64,000 nt of DNA, from positions 8,020,947 to 8,084,946 of the forward strand of contig JAXIVH010000002.1 in NCBI GenBank assembly GCA_036785325.1, in the 5' to 3' direction. The notes under the pieces are model-generated. The model was given only the letters and a program-made list of their open reading frames with translations. It was not told where the DNA came from and did no database searches. Both the position numbers and the translations under genes were made by a program. Positions 28,940 to 39,775 of the stretch are shown one piece after another (the stretch's first letter is position 1; each line of letters begins with the position of its first letter). This DNA is from Urophycis tenuis. Lineage: Eukaryota; Chordata; Actinopteri; Gadiformes; Phycidae.

Positions 28940-31900
28940 GCGTGCGTGTATGTGTATGTGTGTGTGTGTGCGTGTGTGTGTGTGTGCGTGCGTGCGTCTG
29001 TGTGTGTGTGGGGGTGCGCGCGTGCGTGCGTGTGTGTATGTGTGTGTGTGCGTGCGTGCATGCAACGGGGGGGGGGGGGGGGGGGGCAGGGTTCAGGTGA
29101 ATGAAACCGCGTGAAGCGCTACCTCCCAAACCCTTTGTCCTTCCCCCTCGGCAGACGGCCCGGAGATGCCGGTGATAGCGGGGCCCTCCGGAGCTCTGGA
29201 GGGAGCCCGGGTGACCTTGGTGTGTTCGGCCTCTTCCCTGCCCCCCAGCCAGTACAGCTGGTACTTCAACGGCTCGCCGGTGGCCAATGGCTCCCAGTAC
29301 GTCACGGGGCCCCTGACCATGGACATGAGCGGGGAGTACATGTGCATGGCCTTCAACAAAGTCACCGGCCGCAACGCCATGGCCTACGCCACGCTCACCG
29401 TTTATGGTAACTCCTCATCCCTCCTTTTTGCACTAGTTGCTGCTGTCTAAGACTGCTGCTGAAATAGGATGATAGGATACTTTAGTGATCCCATGTGGGA
29501 AATCTGCTGCGACTGTTGATGTTGATGCTGTTATTTTACTATTTAGTCATTTCCCAGAACACTGCGAAATCACATTCATGGGCAGGTCAGGGTTAGGCAT
29601 CTTGCTCAAGGATTTGGGCACTGGTGTACAATCCCAACAATCTTCAGGCTGGGAGTCCAACAACTATTCACCCTATCCACCCATCTAGACACTTGTCATA
29701 AGGTGTTCACAAACATCTCAACACACTCGGCGTTGTCGCTGTTTTGCATGTCTTGCAGAGCCCATCACGCATGTCCACATCGAGAGCCCGCCGACCAAGG
29801 CAATGCAAGGGCTCTCGTTCACGCTGACATGTAACGCCACCGGGGGGGTGGACCATGTTTACTGGATGAAGAACGGACACATGTTGTACGCGGACAACAC
29901 CACGGCTCTGTCCATGCACAATCACACGCTCACCTTCAATCAGCTGCACAAAGAGGACACCGGGCTCTACCAATGTATGGCGTCCAATGCTGTGACCAAC
30001 TTGACCAGCCCCGCGTTCGCACTCCAGGTCATTTGTAAGTGGCATGCTGAGACGAAAATCGGGGGACAGTTTAGCACTTATCAGCTTAATGTTTTGCATT
30101 GTAGACAGACCATTGCCAGCTCTGCTGAACTAGTTTAGTGCCATAGCCCAGTGGGGCCCTGGAGGTAGGGCTGTACTATAGTGAAAGAGTAAGAGACATG
30201 GCTTGCAGATGAAACACGGCTTTCCTGGTCATGGTCCTGGTCATTTCCCTGGTCTTGTCTCATGGTTAGGACTCTAAGCCGATGGTCACTTACTTCAGAT
30301 AAAAAAAGTTAATGCATGTCCCTAAATGGGGGTACCTTTGCTGACTGTGGCAAGCCAGATGACATTAGAAAGAATTGAAGATGTGAATGGCATCATTGCA
30401 TGTAAAACATGATTTTAGAAGTGTGTTCACGTAGGGTTTCGTATCAACACACCAACAGTGTTTTGGGATGTGTCTGTAGCTACCAGCTCTGTCAACTTTT
30501 CCATTATGATCTGCCGTAACAGTTGGACCGTACACTCCCACGATTATGGGCCCCCTCATTGCTGAGACAGGCGACTATGCGGTCTTCCACTGCAACGCCT
30601 CCTCCTACCCTCCGAGCTACTACCACTGGTACCACAACGAAACCCCCATGGGCAACGATTCCCACTTTGCAACTGGTCCGCTGAGTTTCAACATGAGCGG
30701 CGTGTACACCTGCACGGCCGTGAACAAGGTCACCGAGAAAAACAGCACAAATTCCATGTCGCTCACAGTCATCGGTAAGCGCAGCTCCCCGCGGTCACGT
30801 TTCATCCCGTCTCCCCGGTTGTCATTGTCGATCCATTGTGCATGTTCCCGCTGATCACCATCGAACTCTAAAAGCACGGACGGCGCTTTGCTCCCCCAGA
30901 GGCGATAGAGCGCGTGGTCGTCAAGAGGGACTCGCTCCCTATCCAGTCGCACAACTTTACCTTGAGCTGCGAGGTGGCCGGGCCCTACGACTTCATATAC
31001 TGGATGAAGGACGGGGTTCGACTCAGCGGCGACAACTCGTCCGCCAACGGCTCGCACGTGTCCCACCACATGAAGAACGACTCCCTGCATTTCAGCCCTG
31101 TGATGACCTATGACGACGGCGTCTACCGTTGTGTCGCGGTCAACGCCGTTCGCCAGCACCCCAGCCCTGATCACGTGCTGCTGGTGAACTGTGAGTAGAA
31201 GCGGCCACACTGACGCGTACCTGGTTCATGTTAAGTCTGTGAGCTAGAAGACGCTCTGTTGCAACTTTTGGACATTGTTGTTGATGTTAGTCAGTGGATT
31301 AAAAGTTGCCGTGAAAACACATTTGTTAAAAAAAATACACTGCAGGCGCTGAGCTTCCAGGGAACAGCCCTGTGTCTTATAATGCTGAAACAATTGGATC
31401 CCATCAAAGCTCATCAAACTGAGCCTGCAGACTGACAAGGAGGCTGCAGGTCCAATAAGACCAGGATTACGAAGTAAAGCGTTTTTTAATGGTTGTCTCC
31501 GCAGACGGACCTCTGAAGGTGCACGTGGAAGGCCCACACATAGCACCCACAGGCTCCGGGATATCTGTGGTCTTCACGTGCTCTGCCGAGTCCAGACCAA
31601 CCAGCCAGTTCCGGTGGTTCATCGGCAATGCCCCCGCGGTTGTGGAGGCCGGCCCACAGCTTTCCATATTGTCCACGATTCCAAATGTAGCTCTGACCTA
31701 CACTTGCCAAGCTTATAACAATGTGACCAACATCGTTATGACTGCGAGCAAAACATTTTCCCTGAGTGAGTAGCAAGCGAGTGTTCTTTGTGGCTCAATT
31801 TGAATTTGTTTCATTATACGGCTTAACACACCAGCAACAGTGTGACAGTAACATCAGATTTTTTTACTGTTCACGATAATACTGAATCATGTTTATGTTT

Positions 31901-32118
31901 GTCATTCCAAGACTGCACGTGTATTAGTTATTAGAAGGTTTCAGTGTTCAGTAGCTGAAACAAAAATATCGCAGGCGCAACCTGAACATAAAATGACACT
32001 TTTCTCTTCCATCTCAGATGACGCTCCTAGCCATTCAGCGGCCTCTCCTCGCATTCTGCTATTCATGGCCCTGTCAGCGCTGTCTCTGCCCATGCTTGGC
32101 GACGTCTGGTTCAACTGA
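26752..32118 (+). CDS. long CEACAM-like protein, N plus four A-B pairs, GPI-type tail
   Basis: Eleven exons: 26752-26806 (signal peptide), 27054-27356 (N), 27696-27980 (A1), 28162-28425 (B1), 28565-28834 (A2), 29155-29406 (B2), 29759-30034 (A3), 30523-30774 (B3), 30900-31190 (A4), 31505-31765 (B4), 32018-32118 (tail). Every intron is phase 1; 869 residues. The N domain lacks the cysteine pair (VTLSLSN, GLYKLSG); all eight others keep it. A exons mostly begin with an E or D residue; B exons begin YGP, HGP or FGP. The tail (SHSAASPRILLFMALSALSL, then PMLGDVWFN) looks like a GPI signal. The plan parallels mammalian CEACAM5 (N plus A-B pairs plus GPI). AATAAA at 33047 probably ends the transcript. 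Many NxS/T sites imply heavy glycosylation. Confidence 0.87.
28005..28058. repeat. (GA)n microsatellite
   Basis: Starts about 25 bases after the A1 donor in the long GPI-type CEACAM-like gene. Confidence 0.95.
28135..28154 (+). repeat. poly-C tract before exon B1
   Basis: Twenty cytosines end 7 bases before the exon at 28162 and act as its polypyrimidine tract. Confidence 0.9.
28530..28562 (+). repeat. poly-C tract before exon A2
   Basis: Thirty-three bases, C apart from one A, run directly into the CAG acceptor of the exon at 28565. Confidence 0.92.
28875..29086. repeat. (GT)n array followed by poly-G
   Basis: A GT/GC-type dinucleotide array and then about 20 guanines (29067-29086) in intron 5 of the long GPI-type gene. 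It produces long spurious open frames on both strands. Confidence 0.95.
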
Positions 32119-32425
32119 GAGGCCTTCGCTCTGAGAAGATGTGCAAGTCCTCTTGCTCCCTCTACTGCCATCCGCAATGTGCACATGAATGGCTGGGGGA
32201 TAGCAAAAGAAACACCCACTAGTTTTTTTTTTTCCCACTAGTACCTGTGATTTGGTGTTGCTAATACTAGTAGGTATTGGACACTAACTAACTAGTCTGC
32301 AGTCTAGCTAGTCTTGCAGTTTAGAATTCAATGATGATGATTTGTCAATTTTTTCTCAGGGCCTCTGCTATTATTTTAGGATGACCATGAGCTCTATTTT
32401 TTCAATATCTAGTCAATATCTAGTA

Positions 32426-32429
<4 letters not shown>

Positions 32430-32490
<61 letters not shown>
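32430..32490. repeat. (TA)n microsatellite in the 3' UTR region
   Basis: Run of TA about 310 bases after the stop of the long GPI-type gene. The 3' region otherwise is AT-rich without genes up to AATAAA at 33047. Confidence 0.93.
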
Positions 32491-32493
<3 letters not shown>

Positions 32494-33052
32494 ATTGTCA
32501 ATTTATATGTATTCTGCCATATATTGACATCATATTTGTGAAACATTTTACGGGTATCGTGTAATCAAGAGAATAATGATTAATTAATCCAATGAAAGAA
32601 ATGCAAATCATTTGCAGCTTCGCAACTTTGATCTCACTGTTCGCACTTTGCTGTAACCAGTATCGGTGTTTTGTTTTTCTTTTGTTAGGTTGGTGCAAAT
32701 TGTTTTCCAATATATTCTGAATATTACTGTTAGATTCTATTATACTATAAATACTGATAGTGAGGCATTACTCTGCATTTAGGTTTTCTGTTTCTGTTAT
32801 GGTTATTATAACTGATTACTAAGATCATATATGATCACTAACACTACCCATTTTATTTAGCATATATAATTATTTTAACACATACACTTTTAGTTGCTAA
32901 CAAATGGTGGGAAATGTTTATTTTAATATTTCTTTGGGGGTAATCAATTAATGTAGTTTAGATAATCCTTTTTTTGATCAGTTTGTTTTTCATTCTCCAG
33001 ATAACTGACAGAATATGTAGCACAAAAAATAAACCTTATTAATATCAATAAA

Positions 33053-34274
33053 GAATAACGGTCTATCTATACTATATATAGTGTATGGCATAGAGAAAAA
33101 ACTAGGCTTGCTGTGTGTTGTGGCAAGAAATTTCTTCCGTCTCTATACATATTACTAAATATGATGTACTAAAGCACCAGGTTATATGAAAGAACCGCAC
33201 TGGCAACAGAATACAGCTGAATAATTGCTGGTAGGCGTGAGAGTGGAGGACCCACATGATACTGACCCAGCAACAATGCTGTGGAACAACAACACAGTCT
33301 GCCAGAGTCTTGGTCCTTATGTAGCAGTCAACACACCAGTGTTGCATGAATAACTCATCTTTAGTGGTTGGGATTTTACATGGTGTGGTAGATTTAAAAC
33401 ACAATATGCTTCATAGTGAGTTTTAAAGTTATGTCGTTTGTTCTAAGGTGTGTTTAAACATAATTGTATAAACATAATTTAATTTATACATAATATTTTT
33501 TCAAGCAATAACAATGGGTTTATTTCCACTTTTAATGCACTGTGATATTACAGCATCAACAGTCCCCTGAAACATATGCAGAGTTCAGTAAAGCAATCCT
33601 TATCTGAGTTTTTAAGCAATTTACACAGTAAAGTGAAGCCTTTTACACTTGGTTTTAAGAGAGTTGAAGGACTAGCAACACAAGCAACAACTAATACACA
33701 CACCCAACAACCTAGTCAAACACACATTTTGTTGTGGCAGCAAACAATCCTCATTCAAATCAAAATCTGTAAATCCAAATTTCATAAACATACACTGACA
33801 AAATGTAAAACAATGAAAAATGGTGAGATTAATGGTGCATTTCCATCATTCTAACAAGTATAGTCATGTGAAAACAAAATATTTGGTCAACATAAAGCAA
33901 ACAATAACACATACAGGGAAATAAAATAAAAAACAGGCAGATAAAGTTATTGGGAACTGGGAAGTAAGTTGGGCTGTGTTCTATTCTTTTATACAGACAC
34001 ATTCTGGGATAAGTGCAGCACATTTAACTCCAAGTTGTAGCATGTTGTAACACCAAAAGGTTTATGGTCCCATTATAACCAGCAGTGGCCACCAAACCTG
34101 GCCATGGAGAGAGGGCTATGTCAACATCGGCCATTACTCAAGGCCCTCACTCAACATCATAGTGTGACGCTCTCCACAATCAGGACAGGAACCACTGCAG
34201 TAAGTAGTGTTAGTTTGCGAGCGAGGGGGGGTGGGAGTGGGGTTCTATGGTTCTATGGCTGGGGCGATTGTCCC
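33053..34274. other. intergenic and pafah1b3 3' UTR
   Basis: No coding signal. A minus-strand AATAAA (TTTATT at 33519-33524) could end the pafah1b3 transcript about 750 bases after its stop codon. Confidence 0.4.
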
Positions 34275-35537
34275 TCAGGTCTCAGCTGGCTTGTCCAGCA
34301 TGGATTTGAGATGGCCGTGTAAGGGCTGGCACACAGCCTGGTATGCCTGAGGGGTGAGGTGGAGGTAATCGTACATGTCCTGGTGGGAGATGCTACCGTT
34401 GGAGTGGACGAAGCCTTGGTCCACGCTGAAGAACGAGGCGTGGGGAAGGGATGACACAGCCTCTGCCACCAGATGATTGACCTGGGCGTTGCGTTCACGG
34501 AGAGGGTTGGGCATCTTTCCTCTGGGGAGTAACCCCTAAAGAAAAACACGAAAATACAATTGCCTCGTAATACACAAATAATGATCCATACACGCGCACA
34601 CACACATACACACACACACACACACACACAGAATCTCTTTTGAATGCTTAAACCTACGAGCACAAGAGTGCGGGCGAGGGGCAGCTTGTTCTTGATGACT
34701 TGCACAATGGCCAGGAGGCCTCCGCATATCTGTTCTGCAGAGTGGCCATGATTATTGGTACCTACCCATAGTACCACAACCTGGACACAGTAGAGAGGCA
34801 CAAACACAATTACAGAGATCATTTCCATTTCCATACAATGACGACAAATGGCAATCATAAAACACCCATTGCGGAAATTATGCATTTCGCGTATTCTTTA
34901 TTTGGACAGAGTTTACCTTAGGGCTGATGTTGTCCAGCTCCCCATTGCTCAGTCTCCACAAAACATGTTGTGTGGCATCACCTCCGATCCCAAAGTTAAG
35001 AGCATGGAGAGGAGAGAAGAGTTCTCGCCATACCTACAGATGAAGAACATCAAAATCATGATCATGCTTAAAGTTGAGCCTGAAACATATGCTCAATATA
35101 TTGGCATCACCTGCCATGAAACACAATGCATCTCGAGTACTCTTACCCCAAACTGGTGCATGAGCTGAACAAGAGAGTCCCCTACAAAGAGAACATCAGG
35201 CTCTTTGTCTTTGCTGTCGGATACAAAACGGTTGTGCTGTAGAACAACAAATACAATAAATAACTTATGGACATGATATCGAAACAACAAAGACATTATT
35301 ATGTGAATGATACATTTTGATCTGGATAGTTTGTTGCTTCTGAAAATTACACTAACGGCTTGGACTTGACATCATAACACTACGAGCCTATACATCTATT
35401 CAATGTTTTGAGCATATAATTGCAATATCATATTTGAGAAAGCAATTGACACACACCAAAGACATCCATCGTCCATCTCCCTGAATGTCCTCACACGGAG
35501 TGGGTGTGGCGGCCGGATTTGAGTCTCCTGCACTCAT
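34275..35537 (-). CDS. pafah1b3: platelet-activating factor acetylhydrolase 1b, catalytic subunit 3
   Basis: Five coding exons on the minus strand: 35537-35457, 35236-35147, 35033-34917, 34780-34658, 34535-34275; all phase 0, 223 residues (human PAFAH1B3 231). It is a cytosolic SGNH-type hydrolase that removes the acetyl group of platelet-activating factor; in mammals it pairs with PAFAH1B2 and binds LIS1. Visible signatures: EDIQGDGRWMSLHNRF near the N terminus, the nucleophile motif FVGDSLVQL, LHALNFGIGGD, WVGTNNHGHSAEQ, and the catalytic Asp/His in MYDYLHLT. HGHSAEQ and MYDYLHL favour subunit 3 over subunit 2. The ATG is followed by SAGDSNPA, as in the family. An upstream noncoding exon is likely because an acceptor (TCATCACAG) precedes the ATG. 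prr19 lies head to head. Confidence 0.95.
34600..34630. repeat. (CA)n microsatellite
   Basis: In the last intron of pafah1b3. Confidence 0.9.
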
Positions 35538-36502
35538 CACCTTGATATCTGTGATGAAAAACAGGCAGGCTTCGTTAGCGGATATCCTTTCGTTCGAATG
35601 CAATCATGCAAATGTCAATAAGCTTATAATTTTGATCAAACACGGACGGACAGAAATGGCTGCTGAATCACTACATCACAACAGCGAGGGAGCTGTCACG
35701 CATAACTACAAAATATTACGTAATCTGCTCATATACTATATTTGTTAGCGGATTACATTACCAAAGCATAATATGGCACTTTAATTTACTGACGAATACT
35801 GTTAAATATGCCCAAACAAAAAACATACCTTGTGCAGCCTTTTAATTCAGTTCCTGGAAGTAAAATTTAAGTACAGCCGGAATCTACCATCGATTACTGT
35901 GGACGAATCAAATAAAGGTTTTTGTGGATATATTTACATGAATGTAGTTGTAAAACGCGATACCAGGTACAACATTTTAAAGTACAAAACCCACACCATA
36001 TTCATGTTGTATTTAAAAAGCATTTAGGAAAAATCGAAAAATATAGTCCCTCCTCAACACTCAGAGTGGACTCACCCAATCAGTCGTGTTCGCGAGAGCG
36101 CATGTTGCGCACAAGGACGCATAGACTGCGTGTTGCCCAGCAACTACATTATTAAATATCTATAGCCAGAAACAACTGTTTTGCATTTCAGTCAACATAA
36201 GTGTATCGTTATAGGCTGAATAATACCAATGTTTTTCTACCGACATTTTGCCTCGGAAACACTGGAGCTTAAATAGCACTTTTTCTCACGTGCATCACGT
36301 GTGCTGAAGTCAGGTAACGTTAAGTTTTTACTTTATTTGTCATATTTGTGGCCTGGCATTACTTAAGGTTTAAAATACACATGTTAATGAATAGCTGAAT
36401 TGTGTAACTATGCACACATTACATATTGAAATTAGATAAAACTTTTATTGTATCAGAAGACGGCATGTTGCGGGTGAGCTAATCATACACATTATTTTCA
36501 GA
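35538..36502. promoter_or_regulatory. shared 5' region of pafah1b3 and prr19
   Basis: The divergent genes have start codons 966 bases apart. A CCAAT box is at 36076-36080, followed by a CpG-containing stretch (TTCGCGAGAGCGCATG) at 36089-36104, a plausible bidirectional promoter. An acceptor (TTATTTTCAG, ending 36501) just before the prr19 ATG shows a noncoding first exon upstream. Confidence 0.5.
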
Positions 36503-39306
36503 ATGAGTCATCGATGTAAAGGAGCCAGACAAAGTGTCACGTCTGCTTCCAGAAAACAAACTGCTGACCAAAACTGTATCTCGGTTAACTCATGTAACTG
36601 CTCACGTTCAGTCCGTGGTGTTATGGATGGGGATGAAAGTCAGAAGGTGAAACGACTAAGGTCTCGCAAAGAGAGAAACCAAGCCAGGGGCAGCGGCGAT
36701 GAATCAAATAGGAAATCACATCATCGTCATCATTACCACCACCTCCACCACCGCAATCACCTGTTTAGCAAAGATAAGCCCCAATCCCACTGCTGCAGCA
36801 AGACTAGCTCTCAATGTCCCCAGAGAAAAAAGTCAAACTTTGCACAAGTATTTCCTTCTACACAAGAGCCCAGTGTTATCACAACCAACCGACTGATAGG
36901 GCATCAGGGTCTTTTCAACCATGAGGTGAAGTCTATTGACATTGAGCGCTTGTTGAGTGAGCAAAGGAAGCGGGGAAGGCGTAGGCAGCCAGGGCTACAG
37001 GAAAAAAACCTGGATGCTATACATCTGGTGCCAAATCCGCCCCCATTGTCTCCTTGCTCTAGCAGTGAAGCTAATTTGGCTAAATTTGAAGATGTGTTGA
37101 GGGCAAGTGATTCAGATGTGGCTCTTTATCAGGAGAAAACCAGTGTGGACTGTCAGTCCAACACACATGGGTCAGATATCACACCAGGACAGAGGCCACA
37201 AATGCCTGGTATTTCACCTGAACAAAGCACAAACAGCCCATGTGTTTCATTAAAACGTAAAAGCAAGAAGACCAAAGCTGTCATGTCCATTATGGAGAAA
37301 GACACTACGGGGCGCAATGAAAATGGGAGGCCTGAACTTGAGAAGATAAACACACAGATGAATGCCACCACTCCACAGAGCCAAACGCTGGTGTGGGAGC
37401 ACAGTCCCAACTCCCCACACCCGCTCTGGTGCAACTCTATCAGTACGGTAGCTGGACGTTTGTGTGATTCACTGAAGCTACAACTGCTTGTAAGAAAAGA
37501 TGTGCTAGCAGAAAGCCGAGAAGTACTGTTGCTCGCCATTCAGGAGAGGCATGGCACCAGGTTCTGGGAAAATCAGCTCGGGGTGCAGCGGCGGCTCAGT
37601 TTTGGTAAACATACTGTCCAGGGGCCGGATGTGGTTCCACCCGTCACAACATCAGGTAGGGTTTGTCCTACACCGAAAGCCATGATACACATGCCTTTTT
37701 GTATAACAACATGCAAATATTGTGTTGACTCGGTCCAATAGGTAAAGTATATGGATGCAGTTATGTTATGAATGAGTTCCTATGGTGTTGATTGTCCTTA
37801 TTACCTCATGACTTCATGAGATTTGTCAAGGACAATGTATTATTATATATTATCCTTACTAATTAACCATATGTTTGTGCCGTTCTGCATATGAATGTAT
37901 CAGGCAGCCCTTAACTTTGAGACGGACAACCTTGTTCTTTCAGATGATTTCTTTACTGCCATCCAAGGAAAGGCATTTGATCAGTCATGTTCTGAGAACC
38001 ATAAAAAGGCCCCTGGCAAAAGCAGCAGGAAGCTGAACCATACCAACTGGAAACCTCCACCGCAGACAAACCAGGTATGGCTCAGTTCTTTAACAGGATT
38101 CAGTCGCAGCAGGGAATCAATCACAGCCCACTGTTCTGATTCCAGTGAACGAATACAGCAGGTGTCATTCTTTGTTTCTGTTATCGCTGACATCCCCAAT
38201 GAAATGACAAAGTGCGATGTCTCGTAGAACAGCAGATCATTGCTGTCCAGAAATCACATAAAAAAGTCCTGGTACTCTGGAACCTGTGATGTGCTGGGAT
38301 GTTTGGCCTCTTGCGTGAGTTACTCTCCAGAAGATGGGATTGTGAGGAATGGCCTAGAACACCCTGAGGGGTTTGTTTGAGGGGAGCTGGTCGCAGCAAC
38401 CTGATTAATCTGAGACTTTTCTGTTTTTTGAGTGCAGCATTTGAAGCATTCACATAAGAAATTATGTTTTTAATTATTTTATTTGTTCCTTTTATCAAGC
38501 AATAAGCAAAAATATATAGAATGTCTCGCCCCTTAACCTCATTTGTCTGATGTTCCCCAACAGAATTCCTTCCCTGATACTATACAATACAAAACAGAGT
38601 CTAGAGTACAATTGGGTTTTCAAAAGTACTTTTTTATAAATTTGCTGTTAAGAATTTTCTTTCTCTTTTGTTGCTTGCGAAGGATGTGGAATGGATGGCA
38701 AGTCCTAGCGTGGATAGAGTGGAAGTCAGGGATGCTTTGGACGAGTTGCTGAGGCCTAATTCCTGCTCTTGGTCGGGCTTGGATTTGGGGCCGTCTGCAT
38801 CCTCACCATCCGACCACTACTCATCTTGCCCTCCCGTGTCACGATGGGCTGGGGTGGACCCACCCATGCCTCAGCCCTGGGACAGATTGAGTAGCACCAG
38901 AATCAGAGAGTCTGCTGATATAGGCCGTGACGAAGGCTGCTTGTTGAACCAGGCCACAGCTCTGCACCCTCCGGACTCCGGCAGGCACCCATTCCTTTGT
39001 CACCCGCCAGAGCAGCCAGGAGGACATCCTGTCCACCCCAAGTGCCACCGTGGGGAGCATGCTGCCGTTGAAATTGGCCCGTGCCCTCTTGCTCATTCCT
39101 CGTCTACACGGTATTCCCAGAAGGAGGATTACCAGCACCCTTGCTACCATTTCAATCATCATCCAACTCACCTTTTTCCCCCGCCCTACCACGGTGACCT
39201 GATGCATTACCCACCATCCGACCTGCTTGGCGGAGGACTCTCCCCTCCCCTGGCCTCTGGCGACAGCCCCGTGCAATGGTCCTTCCCTCCAATGAGGTTA
39301 TATTGA
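36503..39306 (+). CDS. prr19: proline-rich protein 19
   Basis: Three coding exons: 36503-37655, 37944-38074, 38683-39306; phases 1 then 0; 635 residues. Two hallmarks of PRR19 are present: HQGLFNHEVKSIDIERLL in the N-terminal third and the extreme C terminus WSFPPMRLY. Mammalian PRR19 works with CNTD1 in meiotic crossover formation. Other features are a basic N terminus (KRLRSRKERNQ), a histidine-rich patch (HHRHHYHHLHHRNH), and a proline/serine-rich C-terminal half. It is much longer than human PRR19 (about 356 residues). Head-to-head placement with pafah1b3 matches human chromosome 19. AATAAA is at 39701. The ATG lies one base inside the exon after a good acceptor. Confidence 0.93.
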
Positions 39307-39775
39307 TAATATTACAATATACCTCAAGGCATGTTTTTGGCACACTACGAAAATATAATTTTACTTAGTTGAGACATATGTAGTGGTATGTGATCACCGC
39401 AACATGTCTGCAGTTACCTTGTGTACATGAAAGATATTAAATGTGGTAGTCGTTGAATGCTTATCTAAAGACCCCTGTTGTACCTCTTCTGTACCATTCC
39501 AAAAGGAAAATAATTATGTATAATTTTCTTATAAGACATAAGATACATTTGGAAACATTCTGGATACCAAACTTCCATCTAGAATAATAAATGTAAACGC
39601 CTTCTAGAATACAGGGCTGTTGTTTCACTTTCTTGTTATGGCCTATGAAGTTCATTTAATTTGTAATGTTATTTAAGCAAAAGAAAAACACGCACACCAG
39701 AATAAAATCTCAAATTCTATACAAACCCTATTGGCAATAAATGCAAATAAAAAAGATTGAACAAATAATCAGAAC

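Noticed and set aside
28823..29129. Several overlapping Cys-Val and His-Thr frames on both strands
   Set aside because: All come from the (GT)n array in intron 5 of the long CEACAM-like gene.
36699..36896. 65-residue overlapping frame in prr19
   Set aside because: Out of frame with the recognised PRR19 sequence.
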